64,000 bases of DNA from Holtiella sp036655075 (GTDB taxonomy: Bacteria; Bacillota; Clostridia; Lachnospirales; Cellulosilyticaceae). The notes beneath the pieces are model-generated. The model made no database searches. It was not told the DNA's origin and saw nothing but the letters and a program-made list of their open reading frames with translations. Each line of letters starts with the position of its first letter. The first letter of the stretch is position 1. This document shows, piece after piece, positions 1 to 8,258 of this stretch. The position numbers were made by a program, and so were the translations under genes. The stretch spans positions 1-64,000 of the forward strand of contig NZ_JAVVQU010000011.1 of assembly GCF_036655075.1 (NCBI RefSeq), read 5' to 3'.

Positions 1-7
1 CTCCCCC

Positions 8-1084
8 TTACGCCTCCATATACTCCAATGTTTTCTCTACAATCTTTTTCTTGTCAAACTTATCTTCCATATGCTTTCTAGACTGAATCCCCATCTCAAT
101 CTTATCTTCTATATCTATCTCAATATAGGATTTGACCTTGTTATATAGAGCTTCTTCATCTTGTACCTTCACCGTATACCCATTGTGATATACCGCTTCT
201 CTACACCCCGGTATATCTGAGGTGATGAGTGGTCTGCCCATGGCTGCTGCTTCTAGCAAAGTATTTGCCATACCTTCATGGTAGGAAGGCAGTACAAAGC
301 AGTGACTACTTTCAATAAAGGGTTTCACGTCTGTTTGATAGCCATGGTAGTGAATGATACCTTGGCTTTCTAGTCGTTCTATCGTTTCTTTGTAGTCTTC
401 TTCAAAGGGACCTACCACTTCAAAGTCTACATAGGGAAATTCTACCTTAATGCGACGTGCTACATTGAAGAACTCTTCAATGCCTTTTTCCTTCATGAGT
501 CGTCCAATAAAAAGGAACTTGAGATGCCCATCAAAGTGCATGCACATATATGGATATTCTTCTAAGTTGACACCTGCCCCGTGTAAGCCTATAGCTTGTT
601 CACTACTAACAATGCCGTATTTCAAGAAGATGGCACGATTCTCCCCATTTTCAAAAAATACAATACTTGCTTTTCTAAGTGCCCCTTTATATAAGAAGAT
701 AATCATCCTTTTTAGTACCCCTTCCCCTTGAAAAGCTGTCCCAAGCCCTGTGATATTAGCATAATAAGGCACCTTACACCATCTACTTACCCATCCTCCA
801 TAGATATTGGGCTTAATGGTATAAGTGAGCACCTTATCAGGCTTTTCTTGTTGAATGAGTTTGTAGTAGCGTATCAAAAGTTCCAAATCCTTTATAGGAT
901 TCATCCCTCTTCGCTCCATGGGTATCTCTCTAAATGTACACCCTATTTCTATGAGAGGGTCTACAAGCTTCCCATAAGGTAGTGCAATGACTACTTCATG
1001 ACCTTCTTCTAATAAAGTTTGTAAAAGTTCTTTGCGGAATTTGTATAAGCCTAGGTCATAGTTGGCAATCACTAATACTTTCAT
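8..1084 (-). CDS. GT4 family glycosyltransferase (PglA/EpsD-like)
   Basis: Predicted to add a sugar to a lipid-linked glycan at the cytoplasmic membrane face. The 358-residue protein has two Rossmann halves. The second half carries the retaining GT4 pattern E270 to E278 within HEGMANTLLEAAAMG, and GRLMKEKG near residue 194 is the usual donor-site strand. I start at the ATG preceded by GGGGGGAGAAGAG; a longer open frame upstream has no ribosome site. It is the last gene in the window of an operon with an acetyltransferase, a phosphoglycosyl transferase and an aminotransferase. That set matches Campylobacter PglA-D-C-E and Bacillus EpsD-M-L-N, so the acceptor is probably an undecaprenyl-linked diamino-sugar. 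Family assignment is firm; the exact sugar is inference. Confidence 0.85.
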   Translation of the reverse strand: MKVLVIANYDLGLYKFRKELLQTLLEEGHEVVIALPYGKLVDPLIEIGCTFREIPMERRGMNPIKDLELLIRYYKLIQQEKPDKVLTYTIKPNIYGGWVSRWCKVPYYANITGLGTAFQGEGVLKRMIIFLYKGALRKASIVFFENGENRAIFLKYGIVSSEQAIGLHGAGVNLEEYPYMCMHFDGHLKFLFIGRLMKEKGIEEFFNVARRIKVEFPYVDFEVVGPFEEDYKETIERLESQGIIHYHGYQTDVKPFIESSHCFVLPSYHEGMANTLLEAAAMGRPLITSDIPGCREAVYHNGYTVKVQDEEALYNKVKSYIEIDIEDKIEMGIQSRKHMEDKFDKKKIVEKTLEYMEA

Positions 1085-1112
1085 CTCTTCTCCCCCCTCA
1101 TTTGATTTTCCT

Positions 1113-1733
1113 CTAATATTTAGGTTTTGCCGGCACACCATATACCGATGTTTGAGCTTCTATGTCATCGATGACGACAGCTCCTGCCGCTACCACACAA
1201 TTGCTTCCTATTGTAATTTGATTGATAATGGTTGCCCCAATGCAGACCCATGTCTCATCTCCTATAGTGACTTCCCCACCCATCTTAGCTGTGGGAGAAA
1301 GGTGTACCCCATCTCCAATCCTACAATCATGTTCTACCACTACGGAAGTGTTGACGATCACGCCTTTTCCTACTTCACATCCAGCATTTAGAATGGCACC
1401 TGGTAAAACGATGGTACCTATACCTATCTTGGCATAGGTACTAATAATGGCTGTTGGATGAATAAGAATAGGAATCTTATACCCTAATACTTGTAAGTCT
1501 TCTATCAGTTGAAGCCTGTATCTATTGTTGCCTATAGCCACAAAGGCATTCGCATAGTTCTCCCTCAAGGACTGCACATCTACAAGCTTACCAATCACTT
1601 TGTGTCCTAGCACTTCTTGCCCTACTTTTTTGTCATCTAAGAAGTGAATTTCATCAAAACATTTCATATTTTGTGCACAGTCTAAAACGACTTTCCCCTG
1701 TCCTCCTGCACCTACTATTAACAAATTATTCAT
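1113..1733 (-). CDS. NeuD/PglD-family sugar O/N-acetyltransferase
   Basis: Left-handed beta-helix acyltransferase of 206 residues, predicted to acetylate the 4-amino group of a UDP-amino-sugar using acetyl-CoA. An N-terminal Rossmann-like sugar-nucleotide domain starts LLIVGAGGQGK. Hexapeptide repeats run from about residue 100 to 195, and the conserved catalytic-type His is H135 in VVVEHDC. The C-terminus YGVPAKPKY is typical of NeuD/PglD/EpsM. It sits 14 bases after the phosphoglycosyl transferase and 28 bases before the glycosyltransferase. With the upstream aminotransferase it completes the last two steps to a bacillosamine-type sugar. The 4,6-dehydratase (PglF/EpsC-like) is not in the window and may lie beyond the left edge. 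Confidence 0.87.
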   Translation of the reverse strand: MNNLLIVGAGGQGKVVLDCAQNMKCFDEIHFLDDKKVGQEVLGHKVIGKLVDVQSLRENYANAFVAIGNNRYRLQLIEDLQVLGYKIPILIHPTAIISTYAKIGIGTIVLPGAILNAGCEVGKGVIVNTSVVVEHDCRIGDGVHLSPTAKMGGEVTIGDETWVCIGATIINQITIGSNCVVAAGAVVIDDIEAQTSVYGVPAKPKY

Positions 1734-1747
1734 TTAGTCGACCATCC

Positions 1748-2356
1748 TCACTCTACAGACCCGAAGGCTGGCATTGTGCTATCTTGACTGTTATTAATTC
1801 CTTTTCGCCTTAAGACGTTATATAGTGTCCTATACACAATATATAAGTCTGTTTTAAGGCTTATATGTGCCACATACCATAGGTCAAATTGGAACTTTTC
1901 TTCCCAAGTAATCGTATTGCGACCATTGACTTGTGCCCAACCACTAATACCTGGTCGTACATTGTGTCTTTTTTGTTGTTCCTCTGTGTAGTATGGTAAA
2001 TATTCTTCTAAGAGTGGTCGTGGCCCTATAAAACTCATATCCCCTTTGAGTACATTGAAAAACTGAGGCAACTCATCAATACTCATCTTTCTTAAGAAGC
2101 TGCCGACTTTGGTCATACGCGCACAGTCTGATAAAGTATTTCCCATCTCATCGTCTGTTTGTATGACCATCGTTCTAAATTTATAAATGGTAAAAATTTT
2201 TGCATCTTTTCCAGGTCTCCTTTGCCTAAACAAAACCGGTCCTTTGGGATCTTCAATCTTAATTAGCAGTGCAGCTCCTGCCATAATAGGTAAGCCTATC
2301 AAAATAAGTAAAAGAGCCATTAAGCAATCTATCCAACGCTTAACTTTTACATACAT
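1748..2356 (-). CDS. Monotopic phosphoglycosyl transferase (PglC/EpsL-like)
   Basis: Transfers a sugar-1-phosphate from a UDP-sugar to undecaprenyl phosphate, the initiating membrane step of glycan assembly. The 202-residue protein is the small monotopic form: one N-terminal membrane hairpin (about residues 12-33), FRQRRPG near 43, the catalytic Asp-Glu dyad D94-E95 in SIDELPQ, GPRPL at 111 and the RPGISGWAQVNG block at 134. Its start overlaps the end of the upstream aminotransferase by ten bases (ATGTATGTAA), indicating translational coupling. Length and motifs fit PglC rather than the longer WbaP type that carries four extra membrane segments. Confidence 0.93.
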   Translation of the reverse strand: MYVKVKRWIDCLMALLLILIGLPIMAGAALLIKIEDPKGPVLFRQRRPGKDAKIFTIYKFRTMVIQTDDEMGNTLSDCARMTKVGSFLRKMSIDELPQFFNVLKGDMSFIGPRPLLEEYLPYYTEEQQKRHNVRPGISGWAQVNGRNTITWEEKFQFDLWYVAHISLKTDLYIVYRTLYNVLRRKGINNSQDSTMPAFGSVE

Positions 2357-3492
2357 GCTTGTTGTTCCACCGCCTCAAACAAGCTTCTTACAATATGGAT
2401 AACCCGTACTTGTTCTTCTTCTGTCATTTTTGTATCAGAAGGAAGGCATACCCCCCGGTTAAACCAATCTTCTGCTACGCTTATGCCTTCTTCATAATGA
2501 TTATAGAATGCATGGTTTTTGTAAACAGGTTGAAGATGCATAGGTTTCCACACATGTCTGCTTTCAATATTTTGTTCTTCTAAAGCGAGTATGATGTCTA
2601 GCGGTGTAACTGTAGAACCTTCCTTGATGCTCATAACAGACAACCAGTAGTTAGGTTCTCCTTGAGGATCAATGGGTGCCATTTCAATTTTTGGCACGTC
2701 CCCAAAAGCTTCCTTATATAAGGTATAAATAGCTTTCTTTTTAGCAATACGCTGCTCCAGTACTTGTAACTGTCCAAGTCCTATGCCTGCACATACATTG
2801 CTCATGCGGTAGTTGTAGCCTAGTTCTTCGTGTTGATAATATCTCACAGGCTCTTTTGCCTGTGTTGACCAAAACTTAACCTTCTCCATCACAGCTTCAT
2901 CATCACATACCAGTGCGCCCCCACCTGATGTGGTAATAATCTTATTGCCATTGAAGGAGTAGATACCTACCTTGCCTATTGTACCGCTCATTCTTCCTTT
3001 ATATGTAGCCCCCAAACTCTCAGCTGCATCCTCTATAATAGGTACATCGTATAAGTTACAGATTGCTGCAATTTCATCTAAGTTCGCTGAATGACCATAT
3101 AAGTTGACGACTACAACAGCCTTAGGTGTGTAGTCTTCAAAGGCTCTTTGAAGTGCACGTGCGCTCATGTTAAAGCTGTCTGGCTCACTATCGATAAATA
3201 CAGGTGTAGCCCCTTCATAACAAATAGGGTTACAGCTTGCAGCAAAAGTTAAAGTAGAGCAAAAGACAATATCACCTTTTGTCACACCTACAGCCTTTAA
3301 TGCCAAGTGAATGGCGGCTGTTCCTGAGCTTAAAGCAACGGCATAAGGCTTTGTGATATATGCTGCAAGTCTTTGTTCGAAAGCATTAATGTGTGGTCCT
3401 GCTGGTGCAATCCAGTTGGTATCAAATGCTTCTTTGACATATACTTGTTCTTTTTCTCCCATGTGGGGTGATGATAAATAGATTCTTTTCAT
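2347..3492 (-). CDS. DegT/DnrJ/EryC1 PLP-dependent aminotransferase (PglE/EpsN-like)
   Basis: Predicted to aminate a UDP-4-keto-6-deoxy-HexNAc at C4 using glutamate and PLP. The start chosen is the ATG with GGGGAAATCAAA directly upstream, giving 381 residues, normal for the family. Visible features are SSGTAAIHLAL (phosphate binding, residues 55-65), D155 in IIEDAAESLG (PLP ring nitrogen) and the Schiff-base lysine K184 in SFNGNKIITTSGGG. It is the first gene of the four-gene module; a 120-bp AT-rich gap separates it from the MalT-like regulator upstream, which reads the same way. The specific keto-sugar is inferred from the neighbouring PglC- and PglD-like genes. Confidence 0.9.
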   Translation of the reverse strand: MKRIYLSSPHMGEKEQVYVKEAFDTNWIAPAGPHINAFEQRLAAYITKPYAVALSSGTAAIHLALKAVGVTKGDIVFCSTLTFAASCNPICYEGATPVFIDSEPDSFNMSARALQRAFEDYTPKAVVVVNLYGHSANLDEIAAICNLYDVPIIEDAAESLGATYKGRMSGTIGKVGIYSFNGNKIITTSGGGALVCDDEAVMEKVKFWSTQAKEPVRYYQHEELGYNYRMSNVCAGIGLGQLQVLEQRIAKKKAIYTLYKEAFGDVPKIEMAPIDPQGEPNYWLSVMSIKEGSTVTPLDIILALEEQNIESRHVWKPMHLQPVYKNHAFYNHYEEGISVAEDWFNRGVCLPSDTKMTEEEQVRVIHIVRSLFEAVEQQACM

Positions 3493-3663
3493 TTTGATTT
3501 CCCCTATTCCTACTTTGTTACAATCATCAAGATAGAACACCTCATCTTGATGGTTTCTCCACTATCTTATATAGTTATAGACATAAGGTAAATTATCTAA
3601 GTATATATACATAATGCATGTTATAGGTATATACATTTATAAAAATCAGTAAAAACTGTTATT

Positions 3664-6018
3664 TCAATCCATTTTCCGAATCATTTCGATTCGATTATTG
3701 ACCCCCATTTTTTTGTAAATATTAGAAGTTGTCTTGGCTACTGTCACATTGGCTACATAAAGTTGCTCTGCAATTTGCCTATTGGTGAATCCTTCTCTAA
3801 TAAGTTGGGTAATCTGATACTCTCTTTTTGTAAGCCCCCAAGCATTAGACGCCTTATGAGGCGTTTCCTCTTTTCGGGTATCCTCCAAATGCAATTTCTT
3901 GCTGTCTTGTAGTAAAGGCAATATAAAAGCTTTAAACCGTTCTTCTTTCCCTAGTTCAGTAAGTACAGGTGTAAGTACTTCTATACGTTCTTTAAAAGGT
4001 AATGTAATTTTGTCTACTTGTGCTATTTCTATAGCTTTTTTCAACATTGCTTTTGCCTCTTCTGGATGATCTGTTAAACTACGCCACAAAGCTTGAAACA
4101 CATAATAATAGATTTGTCCAAAAATACTACGGCTATTTGCTAGACTTTCGCCTACTACATCTTGAAGAATTTCTAGTTTAATCCATTCTTTCTTTTCTAT
4201 GAGTACTTGTGCATAAGCTATATAAGTACTTATTCCTATCGTTTGTTCTTGTACATTACCCAAAATCTCCCTTAGATCCTTCTCTTGGAACTGTTCTTTA
4301 GCATCTCCTAGGCATCCTTTGATATATACTACCCCAATGTCTCTAATCTCTCTTAACGTTTTACTTTCCTCATAAGGCTGATAATTTTCTATATTCTTTA
4401 AGTATTTATTGCATTGATACTCATCTCTACAGCCTAGTGCAATACGGCCTAGAATAAGTTCACTGCACAAACGCATCACATAATTTTTAGAAATATCTGT
4501 TTTATAAAAAAGTTTAGATGCACAGTTTTTAGCTTCTTCCCATTCCCCTCTATACATATAGTACTCAGCATAAATCAAATACTGCATTTCAATACTATAG
4601 ATATATTTTAGGCTACTATAAGCCTTCATCAGTTGTACCATTTCCTTAATATTTTTCTCGTACTTTCCTATTGCTGTATGGTATCTATAGCTAAGATGGA
4701 TATAATGTCTATTAAACATATCCAAACCATTTACAATACTCGATCCTTCTGGTAAGCACTCTACAACATTTTCTAAGTTTTCCGCTATCCCTGCTACATT
4801 TTCACTGGCTACAATTCCTTTGATTGCATAAATCTCTCCCCGAATCCTAACTTTGGTTTCATCCTCTAAGGTATCTGTTTGCAAAAGCGCTTGCTCTACT
4901 TGATTTAAGATATTTTGTATCTGCTTATGGTCTTTGTAAAAAAGAAAATAGTATAGCAACCTCAAGCCACCTATAGGATATTTAACAAAGAAGGACTGTT
5001 CGATTTGATTGAAGATTTTACTCATAGCCACTTTATCTATATCTCTGTAACCTTGTAAGGGTACTTCTTGTAGGCACTTCATAAATTGTTCCTTATTCCC
5101 ACTTTTAATCAAATACTTAAAGCCTTCATTCCAATTTTTTTTAGTCAAATGCCACGTTCCAATATATTTGCAGGATTCTGAAAGTTCCCCCTGTGCTTGT
5201 AAATCCAGTTCTTGTTGCAAAAAATCTATCATTAACGGTGTAAAGCTATAATGTCCTGTTTTGTAGTCATACTTTAATAGGTTATCTTTTAGGATTTTGC
5301 GTATACCTTCTAAGTATTTTGCATAATCTTTCATATTTATCCAGTCTTCCATTTTAAAAGGTCCAATACCCGCTAGTGTAACTAAAAGATGTTGATAGGA
5401 CACCTCATACATGCTATAAATGCCTTCTCTTATAAGATTGAACAAACTATACTTATGGTATAAATGGTTATAGTTCATATAATTTTCTTTCATCAAGTAG
5501 ATTGCTGTTGGCCATCCCCCTATATATTCGGCTACAGCCTGTGCTTCTTCATCCTGAATACTTATTGCATTACACTCTAAATATTCTTTAACCTCCTCCC
5601 CTGTTAGTTTCAGATCCTCACAATCTACAACTTGGCACTCCTGTTTAAAACGCATTTCTTCTATACTTAAAGTAGGCATTACTCTAGTAATCAATATAAT
5701 ATGTAAGTGCTTAATCTCTTTTTTTATCACTTGCATGAGTGCTGTATAGTATATATCTATATCTGTAAACTTATGATAATTATCTAATACAACCCAGGTC
5801 TCCTCTGTATAGCCTTCTGCTGGTTGCCAAAGAGGGACCTTCTCATCGTACCACTCCACTTTGGCTTTACTTTGACTGGATGCATTTTGTACAGCTAAGG
5901 TTTTCCCATACCCCATTGGTGCTGTTACAATGGTCAATGGATACATTTGTATATGCATTAACTTTTGCTTGGCCATTTTCCCCACTACTTTAATTTGATT
6001 CCCCTTATTCACTTCCAT
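3664..6018 (-). CDS. MalT-type LuxR-family ATPase regulator
   Basis: A 784-residue signal-transduction ATPase regulator of the LAL/MalT (STAND) class. The P-loop APMGYGKT is at residues 33-40, followed by a Walker-B-like strand (TWVVLDNYH), a long helical repeat region of TPR character, and a C-terminal LuxR helix-turn-helix (LTKREYQITQLIREGFTNRQ, about residue 725 onward). AAGGGGAA precedes the ATG. It lies directly upstream of, and codirectional with, the amino-sugar glycan module with no other gene between, so control of that module is the simplest inference. The inducer cannot be told from sequence. The P-loop has Tyr-Gly before GKT, common in MalT relatives. Confidence 0.85.
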   Translation of the reverse strand: MEVNKGNQIKVVGKMAKQKLMHIQMYPLTIVTAPMGYGKTLAVQNASSQSKAKVEWYDEKVPLWQPAEGYTEETWVVLDNYHKFTDIDIYYTALMQVIKKEIKHLHIILITRVMPTLSIEEMRFKQECQVVDCEDLKLTGEEVKEYLECNAISIQDEEAQAVAEYIGGWPTAIYLMKENYMNYNHLYHKYSLFNLIREGIYSMYEVSYQHLLVTLAGIGPFKMEDWINMKDYAKYLEGIRKILKDNLLKYDYKTGHYSFTPLMIDFLQQELDLQAQGELSESCKYIGTWHLTKKNWNEGFKYLIKSGNKEQFMKCLQEVPLQGYRDIDKVAMSKIFNQIEQSFFVKYPIGGLRLLYYFLFYKDHKQIQNILNQVEQALLQTDTLEDETKVRIRGEIYAIKGIVASENVAGIAENLENVVECLPEGSSIVNGLDMFNRHYIHLSYRYHTAIGKYEKNIKEMVQLMKAYSSLKYIYSIEMQYLIYAEYYMYRGEWEEAKNCASKLFYKTDISKNYVMRLCSELILGRIALGCRDEYQCNKYLKNIENYQPYEESKTLREIRDIGVVYIKGCLGDAKEQFQEKDLREILGNVQEQTIGISTYIAYAQVLIEKKEWIKLEILQDVVGESLANSRSIFGQIYYYVFQALWRSLTDHPEEAKAMLKKAIEIAQVDKITLPFKERIEVLTPVLTELGKEERFKAFILPLLQDSKKLHLEDTRKEETPHKASNAWGLTKREYQITQLIREGFTNRQIAEQLYVANVTVAKTTSNIYKKMGVNNRIEMIRKMD

Positions 6019-6273
6019 TTCCCCTTACTTTCTATCTATTGGATTATTTTACCATATATTAGATAAAAGTCTAAAATATTATCTTGTAATATACAACGCA
6101 TATGGTATAAAATGATATTAATAAGGTTTAAAACAATTTTTATCCAACTATATACTTTTTATATACACTTTAATATCTATTTATTTTAAAATATTTATAA
6201 GTTATACTAATATACTTTTATCCCCCCCAATATACTCTCCCCCAATTTTGTACTAGCCTAAGGAGGTATACTT

Positions 6274-7008
6274 TTGAACATTGCAATTCTTGAGCCCCAT
6301 TCTAAATGTGAAGGCTCAGCAAAACATTTTATTCGTCAATATTGCCAAACACAGTCTATTCCTTTGACACTTCAAACATTCAATCACCCTCATCTTTTTT
6401 TTGAATGTTTTTCGAGACATACCTTTTCTTATATCTTTTTAGATATAGATTTTGTCAACATGCCTAACTTAGAAATAGCTGAACATATCAGAAAACTTGA
6501 CCCCACTGTCAACTTAATTTTAATGAGTCGTAGTGCAGACTATGCTATTCAAGGCTATCGCGTACAAGCTTGTTACTATTTGCTTAAACCTTTTACCTAT
6601 GCCAATATCCAGACTGCTCTAGACTTATGCTCTAGGCAAAATATTAGTCAAAAGCCTTCTGTGGCGATTACGATTAATCGTATCTCACAACGTATCTTTT
6701 TAGATGATATCCTTTATGTAGACACGATGCACAACGGTATACAAATACATAGATTTTCTGAGACGTTAAAAACTTATATGTCTTTTAAAACTTTCTTGAA
6801 TTTGGTACAAGACGAACGCTGTTTTCTTCAATGTTATCGCGGTATTCTGGTCAACATGGACTATGTAAAGGCCCTACAAAATGATAGTTTTCTCTTGAAA
6901 AATGAAGAAGTTGTACCTATTCGTCTTCAAGACCGTTGTAACTTACGCGAACGCTATCATACCTATGTCTTCACTGAAGGACTTAAATCAAAACAAGCTA
7001 CCTATTAA
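6274..7008 (+). CDS. LytTR-family response regulator
   Basis: Two-domain regulator of 244 residues. The N-terminal receiver has the phosphoacceptor D57 in YIFLDIDF and the switch lysine in YYLLKPFTY. A LytTR DNA-binding domain follows from about residue 130 (INRISQRIFLDDILYVDT) to the end. The start codon is TTG, set by a perfect AAGGAGG seven bases upstream. No histidine kinase is adjacent, so it is an orphan in this window. The acidic pocket near the N-terminus reads ILEPHS instead of the usual DD/ED pair, so phosphorylation may be weak or absent. It is transcribed away from the MalT-like gene and ends in its own terminator. Confidence 0.85.
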   Translation: MNIAILEPHSKCEGSAKHFIRQYCQTQSIPLTLQTFNHPHLFFECFSRHTFSYIFLDIDFVNMPNLEIAEHIRKLDPTVNLILMSRSADYAIQGYRVQACYYLLKPFTYANIQTALDLCSRQNISQKPSVAITINRISQRIFLDDILYVDTMHNGIQIHRFSETLKTYMSFKTFLNLVQDERCFLQCYRGILVNMDYVKALQNDSFLLKNEEVVPIRLQDRCNLRERYHTYVFTEGLKSKQATY

Positions 7009-7028
7009 TAGCGGTAGCTTGTTTTTTT
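6994..7028 (+). terminator. Rho-independent terminator of the LytTR gene
   Basis: Nine-base perfect stem CAAGCTACC/GGTAGCTTG with a ten-base loop, followed directly by seven T. The left arm and stop codon lie inside the end of the reading frame. Confidence 0.92.
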
Positions 7029-7126
7029 GTATGCCTTTATATAATTTCTTCCTTGCTTATCTACAGGTATACTAAAGAGGAGCTACACCGTACTTATTCT
7101 TATTTAAAGTTAGGAGTTATAAAAAG

Positions 7127-7930
7127 ATGAAAAAACATTGGTTATACAAAACACTCTTCATCCTTGCGCTTCTCTTACTTTGTACTCTAGGGCTTATTGG
7201 ACTTGTTCATCGTTGCAAAGATGCAACTTATGTATCAGACACCCTAAATATTCAACTAGAACATATTGAAGATAAGGCACAACAAATGGAATATTGGATT
7301 GCAACCGTACAAGTCCAAGATATGCAGCAAGTCCAAGCTGCTTTTGCTAACGACACATTTCCCGGGAAAGACAAACAATTTGTCAGCACCATTGCACGCC
7401 AACATGATGCTATTCTTGCCATCAATGGTGCTGCCACAGGCTTTAATGATGTAGGGATTGTCATCCGTAACGGTATCATTTACCGTGACGAAGTTTTTGA
7501 CTGCGCCCCACTAGAAATGCGTCAAGATGGTACACTCTTCATTGGTGAATATGGGAAAAGAACGGCTAGTCAGATGCTAGAAGATGGCACTGTACACACC
7601 TGGGACTTTTCTCCAGACCTGATTGTAGATGGAAAAGTGGCAAACTATGCTGCTCAACCATGGTTTAGTACAGACCGTGCGCCAAGAACACTTATTGGAC
7701 AAAGAACACCTTATGAATACATCATTATCGTTGCAGATGGTAGACGTCCTAACTGCCCTGGCATGACTTATCAAGAGGCTGTAGACATTTACCAAGCGCT
7801 TGGCTGTACTTGGGCCTATGCCTTAGACGGTGGTGGATCTACTACCTTATATTTCAAAGGTAAAGTAGTCAACCATCCTTCTAGATTTATCCAAAGGCCT
7901 TATTCAGATATCTTGTATTTTGTGGAGTAA
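7127..7930 (+). CDS. Membrane-anchored phosphodiester glycosidase (NAGPA domain)
   Basis: The 267-residue protein has one N-terminal membrane segment (about residues 8-27) and an extracellular NAGPA/DUF2233 domain. Conserved blocks are AILAINGAATGFNDVGIVI, DRAPRTLIGQ, IIVADGRRPNCPGMT and ALDGGGSTTLYF near the C-terminus. The family hydrolyses sugar-1-phosphodiesters and is often found with exopolysaccharide or teichoic-acid-like genes, so a cell-envelope role is likely. AGGAG precedes the ATG at about ten bases. It stands alone between terminator-like hairpins and has no clear operon partner. The exact substrate is unknown. Confidence 0.85.
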   Translation: MKKHWLYKTLFILALLLLCTLGLIGLVHRCKDATYVSDTLNIQLEHIEDKAQQMEYWIATVQVQDMQQVQAAFANDTFPGKDKQFVSTIARQHDAILAINGAATGFNDVGIVIRNGIIYRDEVFDCAPLEMRQDGTLFIGEYGKRTASQMLEDGTVHTWDFSPDLIVDGKVANYAAQPWFSTDRAPRTLIGQRTPYEYIIIVADGRRPNCPGMTYQEAVDIYQALGCTWAYALDGGGSTTLYFKGKVVNHPSRFIQRPYSDILYFVE

Positions 7931-7979
7931 TCAATAAGAGGTGATGGGTTTATATAAACCCATCACCTCTTATTGATTA
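7928..7979. terminator. Perfect 52-base palindrome, probable bidirectional terminator
   Basis: Two exactly complementary 25-base arms with a TA centre begin at the stop codon of the phosphodiester glycosidase. The inner part AGAGGTGATGGG pairs with CCCATCACCTCT. It lies between convergent genes and would fold identically from either strand. No long T-run follows, so termination efficiency is uncertain. Confidence 0.7.
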
Positions 7980-8010
7980 TTCACTATGTGTTTTCTCAGG
8001 GTTCGCTCGA

Positions 8011-8184
8011 TTATCTTCGTTCCCCATCATTCGAACTCTCACTACTGTCACCTTCACCACTCGGATTTGGACTACTTGAACTACTGTTGTCAAATGGTGA
8101 AGGTATACCTACTACAACATCCATTTTAGTCTCTGTACGTTCTACACCTAATTCTTTAAGTTGTGGACTTTCCCATTGTTTCAT
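8011..8184 (-). CDS. Paeninodin-like RiPP precursor peptide, Ser-rich
   Basis: A 57-codon gene preceded by AAGGGGAAAAGT. The first 19 residues, MKQWESPQLKELGVERTET, show the W-x2-P-x-L-x2-L-x-V-x2-T spacing of PadeA-family lasso leaders, where an RRE domain binds the Y/W-x2-P block. The rest is unusual: an FDNSSSSSPNPSGEG stretch, then DSSESSNDGERR, with about a dozen serines and many acids. A Gly at 26 and Asp at 32 could in principle form a seven-residue ring, but the Thr normally at -2 of a lasso core is nine residues away. The upstream genes are a HPr-kinase-like enzyme and a nucleotidyltransferase, both known lasso tailoring partners. An opposite-strand 80-codon frame here has hydrophobic low-complexity content and is rejected. 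Confidence 0.75.
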   Translation of the reverse strand: MKQWESPQLKELGVERTETKMDVVVGIPSPFDNSSSSSPNPSGEGDSSESSNDGERR

Positions 8185-8258
8185 ACTTTTCCCCTTTTCT
8201 ATTCTTTATTATTAATAATACCTCAATCGGGTACTGATTAATCTAGCTCATGCTTTAC

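Noticed and set aside
6019..6273. AT-rich spacer with C-runs before the LytTR gene
   Set aside because: Only promoter-like AT tracts and CCCCCCC/CCCCC runs were seen; no stable fold or repeat unit supports a named element.
7973..8215. 80-codon plus-strand frame
   Set aside because: Low-complexity hydrophobic product, no ribosome site. It is antisense to the small precursor gene, which has a good ribosome site and a family-like leader.
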